Origin: Glutamicibacter halophytocola
GTDB taxonomy: Bacteria; Actinomycetota; Actinomycetes; Actinomycetales; Micrococcaceae
Length of the DNA stretch: 64,000 nt
NCBI RefSeq assembly: GCF_001302565.1
Contig: NZ_CP012750.1
Span: 3,658,001 to 3,722,000 of the forward strand
Direction: 5' to 3'
The notes under the pieces were generated by a model. It made no database searches, was not told the origin of the DNA, and was given only the letters and a program-made list of their open reading frames with translations. The position numbers were made by a program, and so were the translations under genes. The number at the start of each line of letters is the position of its first letter. Position 1 is the first letter of the stretch. This document shows positions 51,978-60,805 of this stretch, one piece after another.

Positions 51978-53402
51978 ATGAGTGAAGAGCACACCGAAAA
52001 CACTGCGCCGTCCACGCCCGAAGACCGCGTGGCACCTGCTGATGGGCAACGCAGCTTTGTGCATGTTCTCATCAATACCGCCGTCGCGAACTTCACCACC
52101 AGCTTCCTGTGGTTCGCACTGACCTTCTGGGTGTATCTGGAAACCCAGAACGTGATGGCCACCGGCATCATCGGCGGTGCTTTCATGCTGCTGATCTCGG
52201 TGTTCTCCATGATTTTCGGAACCATCGTGGACAACCACCGCAAAAAGTCGGTGTTCCTGTTTTCCGCGATGATCACCGCGGTCGCCTTCAGCTTGGCCGG
52301 GCTGATCTATCTGTGGCTGCCCACCAAGGACATCCTGAATGTGGGCGGCTGGCAGTTCTGGCTCTTCTGCCTGGTGATCCTCTTTGGCTCGATCGTTGAA
52401 CAGATGCGCGGCATCGCCCTGTCCACCACGGTCACCCTGCTGATTCCGCAAGAGCGCCACGCCAATGCCAATGGCCTGGTGGGCACGGTCCAGGGCATCG
52501 CCTTCATCATTACCAGCGTTTTCAGCGGCTTGGCCATCGGCTGGCTGGGCATGGGCTGGACCCTGGCGATTTCGATCGTGATGGTGGTGCTGACCATGCT
52601 GCATTTGCTGCAGATCAAGATTCCGGAGGAAGAACCGGTGCGCGAGGAAGGGCGGACGAAAACCAGCGATCTGCGCCTGGGCTTCAGCACCGTGATGGCT
52701 ATACCGGGATTGTTCGCGCTGATCATCTTCTCGATGTTCAACAACTTCATCGGCGGAACCTACATGGCGCTGATGGATCCCTACGGGCTGACCATCATGT
52801 CCGTGCAAGCCTGGGGGCTGACCTTCGGATTGGCATCCACCGGCTTTATCGTGGGCGGCTTGCTGATCGCCAAATTCGGGCTGGGCAAAAACCCGATCCG
52901 CACGATGCTGTGGCTGGTGGCGGCCATGGGCCTGCTCGGCGCGATCTTCACCATCCGCGAATGGACATGGCTGTATATCGCTGGCATCTGGCTGTACATG
53001 ACGCTGATTCCGGCGGTTGAGGCCTCCGAGCAAACCGTCATCCAGAAGGTGGTGCCCTTCCGCCGCCAGGGCAGGGTCTTTGGCTTTGCGCAAATGATGG
53101 AGGCCGCGGCGGCGCCGATCACCGCGTTCTTGATTGCCCCGATCGCCCAGTACTGGATCATCCCCTTCATGCGCAGCGAGCAGGGCGATGAGCAGTTTGG
53201 CTGGCTGCTGGGGTCGGGACAGGCCCGCGGCATCGCGCTGATCTTCCTGGTGGGCGGGCTGATCATGATCCTGGTGGCACTGCTGGCCATGAGCAGCAAG
53301 CAATACCGCAAGCTCTCCACGATTTTCCAAGCAGAAGAACCCGCAACACCTCAGGAGCAAGCACTTGGCAGCAACCCAGAAGACCCTACCCACCAACGTT
53401 GA
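51978..53402 (+). CDS. MFS transporter
   Basis: 474 residues, 12 helices; FVHVLINTAVANFTTSFLWFALTFWVY at the N-terminus and RGIALSTTVTLLIPQERHANANGLVGT in the first half match drug-exporter-like MFS proteins of the MFS_3/enterobactin-exporter type. ATG 51978. The last 38 bases overlap the next gene. Substrate unknown; efflux is more likely than uptake from the family. Confidence 0.85.
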   Translation: MSEEHTENTAPSTPEDRVAPADGQRSFVHVLINTAVANFTTSFLWFALTFWVYLETQNVMATGIIGGAFMLLISVFSMIFGTIVDNHRKKSVFLFSAMITAVAFSLAGLIYLWLPTKDILNVGGWQFWLFCLVILFGSIVEQMRGIALSTTVTLLIPQERHANANGLVGTVQGIAFIITSVFSGLAIGWLGMGWTLAISIVMVVLTMLHLLQIKIPEEEPVREEGRTKTSDLRLGFSTVMAIPGLFALIIFSMFNNFIGGTYMALMDPYGLTIMSVQAWGLTFGLASTGFIVGGLLIAKFGLGKNPIRTMLWLVAAMGLLGAIFTIREWTWLYIAGIWLYMTLIPAVEASEQTVIQKVVPFRRQGRVFGFAQMMEAAAAPITAFLIAPIAQYWIIPFMRSEQGDEQFGWLLGSGQARGIALIFLVGGLIMILVALLAMSSKQYRKLSTIFQAEEPATPQEQALGSNPEDPTHQR

Positions 53403-53790
53403 TCCGCACGAGTTCATCGCGGCCGCCACGCCAGAAAAGCGCCGGGTGGATGGCGAAGCGCTGGAAAAGATTTTCAGCGAAGTCACCGGAGAGAAGCCGG
53501 TGATGTGGGGGCCGAGCATCGTAGGTTACGGTACCTACACCTACGTTTCACCAAGCAATCCCAAAAATACCGGCATCTGGCCCAAGACAGGCTTCTCGCC
53601 GCGCAAGGCCCAGCTCTCGATCTATGGGTTGAAGGATCTTCCCGAGGGGGCAGCACTGCTGCCCCAGCTGGGCAAGTACACCGAAGGCTCTGGCTGCGTA
53701 TATGTGCGCAAACTCGAGGATATCGACCTTGAGGTGCTGCGTGAGCTGATTGCGATCGGCAATTCACGGCAGGATGATCCCCGCGGGTAG
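53365..53790 (+). CDS. DUF1801-domain protein
   Basis: 141 residues. DGEALEKIFSEVTGEKPVMWGPSIVGYGTYTYV and the end YVRKLEDIDLEVLRELI are DUF1801 signatures. It starts at TTG 53365 with AGGAG 8 nt before, inside the MFS gene (38-nt overlap, other frame), so translation is coupled. Function unknown; it is a distant paralogue of the 49509 gene. Confidence 0.82.
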   Translation: MAATQKTLPTNVDPHEFIAAATPEKRRVDGEALEKIFSEVTGEKPVMWGPSIVGYGTYTYVSPSNPKNTGIWPKTGFSPRKAQLSIYGLKDLPEGAALLPQLGKYTEGSGCVYVRKLEDIDLEVLRELIAIGNSRQDDPRG

Positions 53791-53976
53791 TCAAGGGGCG
53801 AGCTTCTGCCCGATCCGCGGAGCTCCGGAGTCAATATCCGGGGCCCGTACCCTTCAAATATTGAAGATCACATCGAGATGCGGCTAAATAGTTTGTTAGG
53901 TAAGATTGAAGATGCGGACCCGCCCTGTGAACGCAGGCCAACGGGTCTAGCTTCTTTTAAAATTGCCTTTTTGGAG

Positions 53977-54666
53977 CTAAACTTCCTGCGGCTCACCAAG
54001 AACATCTTGGACTGACAACCGCGGATACCAGGGCCACGCGAACCTTTTGCTCTCATGCTGTAGCAAATGTTGGTAAGCCGAATACGCGGTAATATCTGCC
54101 AATTGCACCCACTGACTCCTGTGGGAGTTTTGAAAAATTGGATCTTCAATTAGGCAACGAGTCTGCAATGGCAAGCTGCGATGAGCTGAAATGTACGAAT
54201 CGTCGGTGCCGTCACCATCCATGACCAAAAGACCAAACTCTCCGGCACTCAGAAGTCGGCCATCAATCAGTTTGACCAGCTCTTGATAAACACGCGCGCG
54301 TTCTTTTGCAAACGGCACTCCACGAAATGTCGTCTTGGAATAGACGGTACCCATACCTACCCACGAGCGCTCAGCCAAAAAATTAACACACTCATCCATG
54401 ACAACAGACCGGTTAGATTTCTTCCGATTCCATTCTTCGTCCAAGGACGGATTGCCGCGTCCGTTTGCAAATTTGGTCGCATGCAACTCGTAAAGTGGCG
54501 GAATTCGATGTGCAGACATAAGCCCTTTGCGCCAATTCAATACTTGTCGCAGTCCAAGCTTCCAGTCATCGATTCGAAGCTCAATCCAGCTAAAGGTCGC
54601 GAATCCCGTAATTTCCGCACCTGAATCGTCCACATAAAATAATCGAAGAGGAGTACTAGCCACCAT
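53977..54666 (-). CDS. DUF3800-domain protein in a lower-GC patch
   Basis: 229 residues. LRLFYVDDSGAEITGFATFSW, FGLLVMDGDGTDDSYISAHR and WVQLADITAYSAYQHLLQ are the three DUF3800 blocks; the acidic residues (YVDDSG, MDGDG, LADI) resemble an RNase H-like active site. Such genes are often carried on mobile or defence islands. The surrounding 53.8-54.9 kb is visibly richer in A/T than its neighbours, which supports recent transfer. ATG 54666; a small frame overlaps its start by 11 nt. Confidence 0.8.
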   Translation of the reverse strand: MVASTPLRLFYVDDSGAEITGFATFSWIELRIDDWKLGLRQVLNWRKGLMSAHRIPPLYELHATKFANGRGNPSLDEEWNRKKSNRSVVMDECVNFLAERSWVGMGTVYSKTTFRGVPFAKERARVYQELVKLIDGRLLSAGEFGLLVMDGDGTDDSYISAHRSLPLQTRCLIEDPIFQNSHRSQWVQLADITAYSAYQHLLQHESKRFAWPWYPRLSVQDVLGEPQEV

Positions 54667-54880
54667 TCAAGTCTATTGACTTCAATGACGACGGCACGGC
54701 GCTATCACCGGCCTGTGCATCGTTGGGACCAATCTTTATGGCAAACAACATGATTACCGAGAGCGGGCAAAATAGTCTTTCATAGGACTCAAGAGTGCGA
54801 ATGAGCCCTACTCGCTCCTGCCCAAGCCGCTGGCCCAAGGATCGCTTTTCCGACCGAAAATCGCGGCCACTAATGCACAA
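54656..54880 (-). CDS. doubtful small frame upstream of DUF3800 gene
   Basis: 74 codons ending 11 nt inside the DUF3800 gene, a coupling-like overlap; the second half contains a hydrophobic LSVIMLFAIKIG. Its 5' third lies in another frame of the preceding membrane gene, so a real gene would have to start later. No likeness recognised and no ribosome site is clear. Confidence 0.2.
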   Translation of the reverse strand: MCISGRDFRSEKRSLGQRLGQERVGLIRTLESYERLFCPLSVIMLFAIKIGPNDAQAGDSAVPSSLKSIDLNGG

Positions 54881-55254
54881 AGTCCCAAAAGCATCACTGC
54901 CGCGCAGGCGACGAGTGAGAGAGTCAGCGACAGTTGAGGGCTGGCGGAATCTGGGAAGGCATCAAACAACAACAGCGTCCAGAGCAGAGCAGGAATCACA
55001 CCTGCGCCGAAGGATATGAAGCTGAAATGCAGGGCATGGAGCCAACTCCTAGTAGCACTTCCCAGCCATGCCATTACGCCGGCGATCACAAGCCACACTA
55101 GCAGCGGGAAGGCCAAAGGCAGCCAGAGATCGGGCATGGTCCACCAAGGAGTTGCGCCCATCAAGGGATCAACAACGAACAGCAATACGGCGAAGAGAAT
55201 TCCGCTTGCCGTCGGCAGCCAAGCCGTATACCGGCGCATTGCCATAGTGCCCAT
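54808..55254 (-). CDS. hypothetical four-helix membrane protein
   Basis: 148 residues with four helices: TASGILFAVLLFVVDPLMG, LPLAFPLLVWLVIAGVMAWLG, FSFISFGAGVIPALLWTLLLF and LSLVACAAVMLLGLCALVAAIFG. ATGs at 55254, 55245 and 55239 are all possible starts. The open frame runs on upstream into the next gene, but that part is a shadow. Family not recognised. Confidence 0.6.
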   Translation of the reverse strand: MGTMAMRRYTAWLPTASGILFAVLLFVVDPLMGATPWWTMPDLWLPLAFPLLVWLVIAGVMAWLGSATRSWLHALHFSFISFGAGVIPALLWTLLLFDAFPDSASPQLSLTLSLVACAAVMLLGLCALVAAIFGRKSDPWASGLGRSE

Positions 55255-55293
55255 TGACCACCCGTCTGTTTGTAGAAAATGGGATCCTACATG

Positions 55294-55333
55294 GGTTGAT
55301 ACCCGCAGAATGGTGCTGCTGCGGGTATCAACC
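55294..55333 (-). terminator. terminator after the 369-residue gene
   Basis: Perfect 15-bp stem (55294-55308 with 55319-55333), 10-nt loop, 7 nt after the stop of the minus-strand gene at 55340. Confidence 0.7.
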
Positions 55334-55339
55334 GCTGAC

Positions 55340-56449
55340 TTATTCGGCTTCTTCGAAGAAGGTCTCGACCTCGGTGATGCCCGCAGAGATGACCGGCACC
55401 AGGCGTTCGTCGATGCTGTAGGTTTCCCCGTCCTTGGCGAGCAGGCCGTAGTGGACCAGAGATTCCATGGCGGCCTGGGCCTCGGGCAGCACGGCGTCGT
55501 AGTTCTTCGGCCCGACATTGCGGCGCAACCCTTCCAGATCGCCATCGCGTCCGGTAGAGGCGGTGACCAGCAGGTTGCGCAGCACCAGGTAGTGGGCCTC
55601 GTCGCGCAGGGTGACGTCGAAGGCCGGATTCAGGTGGGCTTGGACGCAGCCGACGGCCATTTCGAAGAGGATCTGGGCGCTGGCGGCCTGATCGCCATCC
55701 ACCATGAGGTCATAGGATTCTTCGTCCAGGTTCATGGTCGGGCCATCGAAGTCCACCACGGACAGCCGGGCGGCGCCCCAGATGTAGGTGAAGACCAGCG
55801 GTGCCGGGCCTTCGGTGTCGAAGGACTGCGGATCCAGGCCCAGTGCGAGCAGCACCCGGGTGCGGGCCTGGATGCCGGCTTCGCTGTCATCGGACATGTC
55901 CACGCCGTCGCCCAGTGCCAGGGCGAAGGCCTTGACCTTGGTGAACAGCTCGGTGCCGCGCAGCAGTTCGCAGATTTCCGCGTCGCCCTCGGCAAAGCCG
56001 TCGAGGGTGTCCTCGAGCATTTCGCGCAGCGCCTCGAAGTTCTCCGGCGCCCCCTCCCAGAGCTTGTTCTCCTCCAGGAAGCTGAGGTAGTCCAGCCACG
56101 AGCTGAAGATCGGTTCCGGAGCCATGGTCTCGGGAATGCTCATCAGGTGCTCGGCCAGGGCTTCGCCGAAGAGGTCGATGTCGATATCGCGCAGGTTGGA
56201 GCTGCTGGCCTTTTGCGCGTATTCGGTGCCGACTGCCCCGATCACAAACAGCTGCATACTCGCCGCTGCGGCGGCATCTTCCGGGGAGAAGGCCGGGACC
56301 GTGGTCGCGACCCAGGCGGCGTAGTCCTCGCGCAGCGAATCAACATGCTGCTCTACCTGGATGCGGTACACGCTGCGTCCGCGCTGGGCGGATTTTGCTG
56401 GATTTCCCGCGCCGGAGTTCTTCTTGCTTTGACGCTTTTTGCTGGCCAT
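55340..56449 (-). CDS. hypothetical acidic protein, 369 residues
   Basis: Soluble and acidic except for a lysine-rich N-terminal tail (MASKKRQSKKNSGAGN). No signal peptide, no membrane segment, no motif I know; the rest looks mostly helical, with a winged-helix-like end (EAQAAMESLVHYGLLAKDGETYSIDE). The tail suggests nucleic-acid contact. Divergent from etfB with a 147-nt gap. It is a full-length, well-composed frame, so certainly a gene; function unknown. Confidence 0.75.
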   Translation of the reverse strand: MASKKRQSKKNSGAGNPAKSAQRGRSVYRIQVEQHVDSLREDYAAWVATTVPAFSPEDAAAAASMQLFVIGAVGTEYAQKASSSNLRDIDIDLFGEALAEHLMSIPETMAPEPIFSSWLDYLSFLEENKLWEGAPENFEALREMLEDTLDGFAEGDAEICELLRGTELFTKVKAFALALGDGVDMSDDSEAGIQARTRVLLALGLDPQSFDTEGPAPLVFTYIWGAARLSVVDFDGPTMNLDEESYDLMVDGDQAASAQILFEMAVGCVQAHLNPAFDVTLRDEAHYLVLRNLLVTASTGRDGDLEGLRRNVGPKNYDAVLPEAQAAMESLVHYGLLAKDGETYSIDERLVPVISAGITEVETFFEEAE

Positions 56450-56596
56450 GGGCGATCCTTTGGGTTCTCGATGGTGCGCTGTGCTTCAAGCCTACGGTGT
56501 CCGGGGAGAATCCATTGACCTATCGGTGCGAATCGGACAAGATGAGCAACAGAGGAACTTGGAAGTCCTAGCACCTGCGGTACGAGGGAGAACCGA

Positions 56597-57373
56597 ATGA
56601 AGATCGCCGTTCTAATCAAGGAGGTCCCGGATACCGGGGCGGACCGTACGCTGGATCAACAGACCGGCCTGGCCGATCGGGCCGCCTCGGAAGCGGTGCT
56701 TGATGAAATCGGCGAGCGCACGCTGGAAGTTGCGCTGAAGGTGCTGGACGCAGATCCGGATACCCAGATCACGGTGCTGAGCATGGGACCGGATTCCATC
56801 CAGCCCACCCTCCGGAAGGCCCTGGCCATGGGGGCCGCCGACGCCGTGCAGATCACCGACGAACAGCTGCTCGGCGCCGATCTGGTGCTCACCGCGCAGG
56901 TGCTGGCCGCGGCCCTGCGCCGACACGAGTACGATCTGGTCCTCGCCGGGAACATGTCCACCGATGGCTCGGCGGGAATGCTGCCGGTGATGCTGGCCGA
57001 GCTGCTGTCCCTGCCCGCCGCCACCTCGCTGTCCGAGATCTCCATCGCCGACGGGGTGCTCTCCGGCACCCGGGAGCTGGAGGCAGCCACCGCCAAGGTC
57101 AGCACCCCGCTGCCGGCGATCGCCTCGATCACCGAGGCCCTGCCCGATGCCCGCTTCCCGAACTTCAAGGGCATCATGGCCGCCAAGAAGAAGCCGATCG
57201 AGGTCCTATCCCTGGCCGATCTGGGAGTTGAAGCGCTGCCGGCAGATACCGCCCGGTCGATCATGCTCTCGGTGAGCCAGCGGCCGCCCCGCGAGGCCGG
57301 CACCATCATGAATGATGACGGGCAGGCCGGTGCGGCACTGGTCGAATTCCTTGCGAAGAACAATCTGGTGTGA
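56597..57373 (+). CDS. etfB: electron transfer flavoprotein beta subunit
   Basis: 258 residues. [20 protein letters not shown] and the [25 protein letters not shown] block are diagnostic of EtfB, the AMP-binding subunit that takes electrons from acyl-CoA dehydrogenases. GAGGGAG precedes ATG 56597. It is followed by EtfA and a membrane cytochrome b, pointing to a complete chain from dehydrogenases to the membrane. Confidence 0.95.
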   Translation: MKIAVLIKEVPDTGADRTLDQQTGLADRAASEAVLDEIGERTLEVALKVLDADPDTQITVLSMGPDSIQPTLRKALAMGAADAVQITDEQLLGADLVLTAQVLAAALRRHEYDLVLAGNMSTDGSAGMLPVMLAELLSLPAATSLSEISIADGVLSGTRELEAATAKVSTPLPAIASITEALPDARFPNFKGIMAAKKKPIEVLSLADLGVEALPADTARSIMLSVSQRPPREAGTIMNDDGQAGAALVEFLAKNNLV

Positions 57374-57387
57374 ACGGAAAGATGACC

Positions 57388-58380
57388 ATGACGAGTTTTG
57401 CCCCGGATTCCATCCTGGTATTCCTGGAGACCACTGCCGCTGGCGAGCTGGCGAAAAATAGTGCCGAGCTGCTTGGCGCGGCCGGCGGCGTTGGCACCCC
57501 GGTGGCGGTCATTGCCGCGGCCGGCGAGAACCCCGAAGCCCTTGCCGCCCAGGCCGCTGAGGCCGCTGAGGCCGGTGCCGCGGCGGTACTGACCGCGAGC
57601 GTCGAGTCCGCGGTGCCCACTTCCCCGCTGGCCGATGTTTTGCAGCAGGCCTACGAAGTGGTGCAGCCGCAGGCGGTGCTCCTGGGCCATAGCCTGGCTT
57701 CGCGCGAGGTGGCGGCCCGTTTCGCGGTGCGCAATAAATTGGCCTTGAGCGTGGATGCGCTCGGAGTCCAGCGTGACGACCAGGGTGTTATCGCCAGCCA
57801 CTCAATCTATGGCGGGGCCTACTCGACGAGCAGCGCCCCGACCTTCGGCGCCCCGGTGATCACTGTGCGCGTGGGCAGCATCGAGGCCCGTGCCCAAGCC
57901 CAGGATCTGGCGCTCACCGCCTTGCAGGTGCCCGGGAGCAATAGCCCTGAGATCCAGGTGCAGGAGGTCAGCAAGGCCGAGGCCGATTCGGCTCGCCCCG
58001 AATTGCGCACGGCCACCCGGGTGGTTTCCGGCGGACGCGGTCTGGGCAGCGCCGAGCAGTTTGAGCTGGTGTACCAGCTGGCCGACGCCCTGGGAGCCGG
58101 TGTGGGGGCATCGCGCGCCGCGGTGGATGCCGGGTTCATCGAGCATGGAGCGCAGGTTGGCCAGACCGGCGTTGCGGTTTCCCCGCAGCTCTACGTGGCA
58201 CTGGGCATTTCCGGAGCCATCCAGCATAAGGCCGGAATGCAGACCGCCAAGACCATTGTCGCCATCAACAAGGATGGCGATGCGCCCATCTTTGAAATCG
58301 CCGACTTCGGCATTGTTGGCGACGTCTTCAAGGTGGTTCCCCAGGTGATTTCCGCGCTGGAAGCACGCAAGGCGCAGTAG
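57388..58380 (+). CDS. etfA: electron transfer flavoprotein alpha subunit
   Basis: 330 residues. The C-terminal FAD domain is clear: [67 protein letters not shown] and [27 protein letters not shown] 57388 has GGAAAG at 7 nt; GTG 57370, overlapping the etfB stop, and ATG 57382 are alternatives. It forms the Etf heterodimer with EtfB. Confidence 0.95.
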   Translation: MTSFAPDSILVFLETTAAGELAKNSAELLGAAGGVGTPVAVIAAAGENPEALAAQAAEAAEAGAAAVLTASVESAVPTSPLADVLQQAYEVVQPQAVLLGHSLASREVAARFAVRNKLALSVDALGVQRDDQGVIASHSIYGGAYSTSSAPTFGAPVITVRVGSIEARAQAQDLALTALQVPGSNSPEIQVQEVSKAEADSARPELRTATRVVSGGRGLGSAEQFELVYQLADALGAGVGASRAAVDAGFIEHGAQVGQTGVAVSPQLYVALGISGAIQHKAGMQTAKTIVAINKDGDAPIFEIADFGIVGDVFKVVPQVISALEARKAQ

Positions 58381-58382
58381 CC

Positions 58383-59978
58383 ATGAGTCCAGCATCCAAG
58401 AGCCTGAGACAGGGGCTACCCCGGATTCCCGGCGGCGATCCGTGGCCACCGGTACAAGTTCAGGGCACAGCTGCCCCGGAGGTCGCGGAAGTTATTGCCG
58501 CGCCGGCACCGGCTGCGGCGGCACCAGCTGCAGCAGCACCCAAGCAAGCGCTGCGCCAGGGACTGCCGCGAGTTGCTGGAGCAGATCCTTGGCCGCCGTC
58601 CGGCACACCGGCGAGTACAGCAACAAGCGCGCCCAAGGCCCAGCCTTCACCGCCAGCAACGATGCAAAAACCAACGCCAGATCCAACCCCGGCGGCGGTA
58701 CCTGAACCCGCCGCAGAACCTGCCCGACTCGAAGTTTCCAGTGCGGTTGCGGCCAGCCCGGATTCCCCCGTGATTCGGCGGGGCCTGCCCCGGGTGGCCG
58801 ATGGCCAGCCCTGGCCGCCAAGCAGCTTCATCGCAGCGCCGCTAACCACGCCTGCCCCTCCAACCACGGCTGTCCCTCCGGATGCCGAGGAGGCTCCAGC
58901 CGCGGCACGGGTTGTTGCAGAGCCTGCGGCCATGACGCAACAGGAGGCAGCGCCGCCTGTTAAGCCTGCGGCAGTTCAGCCTCCTGCCACGGCGCCGACC
59001 CAGGCACCCGCGCCCGCGCCAACCACGCCAACGTCGACCAAGCCAGCCAAGGCAGAGCCGAAACGCCATGGCCCGCTGACCAGCAAACAGTGGGTGCTCG
59101 CAGGTGTTCTCGGTGCATACTGTGCCTTGGGCATGGCTACCGCGGTGGTTCTGGTAGCTCGCGGCATCACCAGTATCGAATCGGTCGCGGCCTTTATCCA
59201 GCGCTACCCCGGCGAATACCATTTGCCCGAGTCGGCGCCCGTGGGAGTGCCCGCATGGCTCGCGTGGAACCACTTCTTCAACTTTTTCCTGATGGTCCTG
59301 ATCATCCGTTCCGGGTTGCTGGTGCGGCACCAGAAAAAGCCGCCGGCCTACTGGTCCTCCAAGCGCAGCCCCAAAATCAGCATCAATCTCTGGCTGCACC
59401 TGAGCCTGGATCTGCTGTGGATTATCAACGGCCTGGTGTTCATCGCCGTGCTCTTCGCCTCGGGACATTGGATGAGGATTGTCCCGACCTCCTGGGAGGT
59501 GTTCCCGAACGCGCTATCGGCGGCCCTGCAGTATCTGACGTTGGATTGGCCCACGGAAAACGGCTGGGTGAACTACAACTCGCTGCAGCAGCTGGCCTAC
59601 TTCATCACCGTATTTCTTGCAGCACCGCTGGCAGCGGTCACCGGATTCCGCTTAAGCGCTTTCTGGCCCAAAAACCCGGCGCTGGGCAAGAAATACCCCA
59701 TCGAGGCAGCACGCGCCTTGCACTTCCCCACCATGCTCTACTTCGTCGTATTCATCCTTGTCCATGTGATTCTGGTGTTCTCCACCGGTGCCTTGCGCAA
59801 CTTGAACCACATGTACGCCGCTCAGGGTTCTGCAGATCCGACGCAGTACGCGGGCAACTGGGCAGGATTGCTCTACTTTGCCCTTTCGCTGCTGGTCATC
59901 ACCGGTGCATGGATTGCTTGCAAGCCGGTGGTTCTTGCCTCCATTGCGCGCTTCTTCGGAAAGGTCAGTTCCCGATAG
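58383..59978 (+). CDS. cytochrome b561-like membrane protein with repeat-bearing N-terminus
   Basis: 531 residues. N-terminal 240 are Pro/Ala-rich and disordered, carrying three copies of a 16-residue motif ([16 protein letters not shown] at 8-23, related at 57-72 and 131-146). The C-terminal half has about five helices with histidines placed as heme ligands ([39 protein letters not shown]), as in cytochrome b of formate dehydrogenase or hydrogenase. It starts 2 nt after etfA. Inference: it takes electrons from Etf to quinone, in place of ETF-quinone oxidoreductase. Confidence 0.82.
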   Translation: MSPASKSLRQGLPRIPGGDPWPPVQVQGTAAPEVAEVIAAPAPAAAAPAAAAPKQALRQGLPRVAGADPWPPSGTPASTATSAPKAQPSPPATMQKPTPDPTPAAVPEPAAEPARLEVSSAVAASPDSPVIRRGLPRVADGQPWPPSSFIAAPLTTPAPPTTAVPPDAEEAPAAARVVAEPAAMTQQEAAPPVKPAAVQPPATAPTQAPAPAPTTPTSTKPAKAEPKRHGPLTSKQWVLAGVLGAYCALGMATAVVLVARGITSIESVAAFIQRYPGEYHLPESAPVGVPAWLAWNHFFNFFLMVLIIRSGLLVRHQKKPPAYWSSKRSPKISINLWLHLSLDLLWIINGLVFIAVLFASGHWMRIVPTSWEVFPNALSAALQYLTLDWPTENGWVNYNSLQQLAYFITVFLAAPLAAVTGFRLSAFWPKNPALGKKYPIEAARALHFPTMLYFVVFILVHVILVFSTGALRNLNHMYAAQGSADPTQYAGNWAGLLYFALSLLVITGAWIACKPVVLASIARFFGKVSSR

Positions 59979-60081
59979 CCGAACCAAAACTTGCTTCTGG
60001 CGCAAATTCCCTCGCGCGAGGAGCTAGAAGACGGATAAGGTCGCTTCAGTACACTTGCCACGCAACCAGAGGAGCAAAAGC

Positions 60082-60735
60082 ATGGGCCACCACCACCACA
60101 GCGCCGAAGAATTAGACGGCGTTGCTTTCTGGGAAAACCACTACGGGCAATCCGAGCGCATATGGTCCGGCAAGGTCAACCAGGTCATTGAAAATCTCGT
60201 GTCGCCACTGACGCCGGGAACCTCATTGGACATTGGCTGCGGAGAAGGCGGCGATGTCCTGTGGCTCGCTACGCACGGGTGGCAGGCCACGGGGCTGGAC
60301 ATCTCGCCCACCGCCATCAGCCGCGCCCGCGAAGAAGCCAAGAAACACGGGATTGCCGAACCTGCCGCACAGTTTGTCGCTTCCGACCTCGGCCAATGGG
60401 ACACCGACAAGGTTTTTGATCTGGTCACCCTGAGCTTCTTCCAGGCACCTTTCGAGTTCCCCCGCGCAGATTTCCTGCGCAAGGCCGCCAGCTTCGTGGC
60501 CCCTGGCGGCCACCTGCTTGCGCTTTCGCACGCTGCGCGCCCTTCATGGGCTCCGCCGGTGGATCACGAACTTCCTGCATTCCCGACTCCGGCCGAAGAA
60601 CTCGAAGCTCTATCGCTGGATCTGGACCAGTGGAACATCGTGCAGGCCGAGATCGTAGAGCGCAGCATCATCGCTCCGACCGGCGAACCGGCGGTTATGG
60701 AAGATTCCGTGGTGTTCGTCCAGCGCAAGGCCTGA
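60082..60735 (+). CDS. class I SAM-dependent methyltransferase
   Basis: 217 residues. Motif I LDIGCGEGGDVLWLA, then GLDISPTAISRAREEAKKHG and VASDLGQWD form the SAM pocket; the family is Methyltransf_25-like. GAGGAG stands 8 nt before ATG 60082; codons upstream are not needed. It begins GHHHHS, a natural His run. Substrate unknown. Confidence 0.88.
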   Translation: MGHHHHSAEELDGVAFWENHYGQSERIWSGKVNQVIENLVSPLTPGTSLDIGCGEGGDVLWLATHGWQATGLDISPTAISRAREEAKKHGIAEPAAQFVASDLGQWDTDKVFDLVTLSFFQAPFEFPRADFLRKAASFVAPGGHLLALSHAARPSWAPPVDHELPAFPTPAEELEALSLDLDQWNIVQAEIVERSIIAPTGEPAVMEDSVVFVQRKA

Positions 60736-60740
60736 AAAGA

Positions 60741-60805
60741 AGTGATCCCCCAGCCTGCGCAGCTGGAGGATCACTGGTGGCATAGATTCCCACACGGATC
60801 TATGC
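60741..60805. terminator. two hairpins between convergent methyltransferase and rhamnulokinase genes
   Basis: First: AGTGATCC (60741-60748) with GGATCACT (60768-60775), enclosing CCAGC/GCTGG. Second: GCATAGAT (60780-60787) with ATCTATGC (60798-60805), which includes the rhamnulokinase stop codon. Together they can end both transcripts. Confidence 0.65.

Noticed and set aside
51680..52276. Minus-strand frame in the gap before the MFS gene
   Set aside because: No ribosome site, no recognisable domain, and most of it lies opposite the MFS gene.
53791..53976. Possible tRNA or attachment site next to the DUF3800 patch
   Set aside because: No cloverleaf, no TTCRA arm and no flanking direct repeats could be found by eye.
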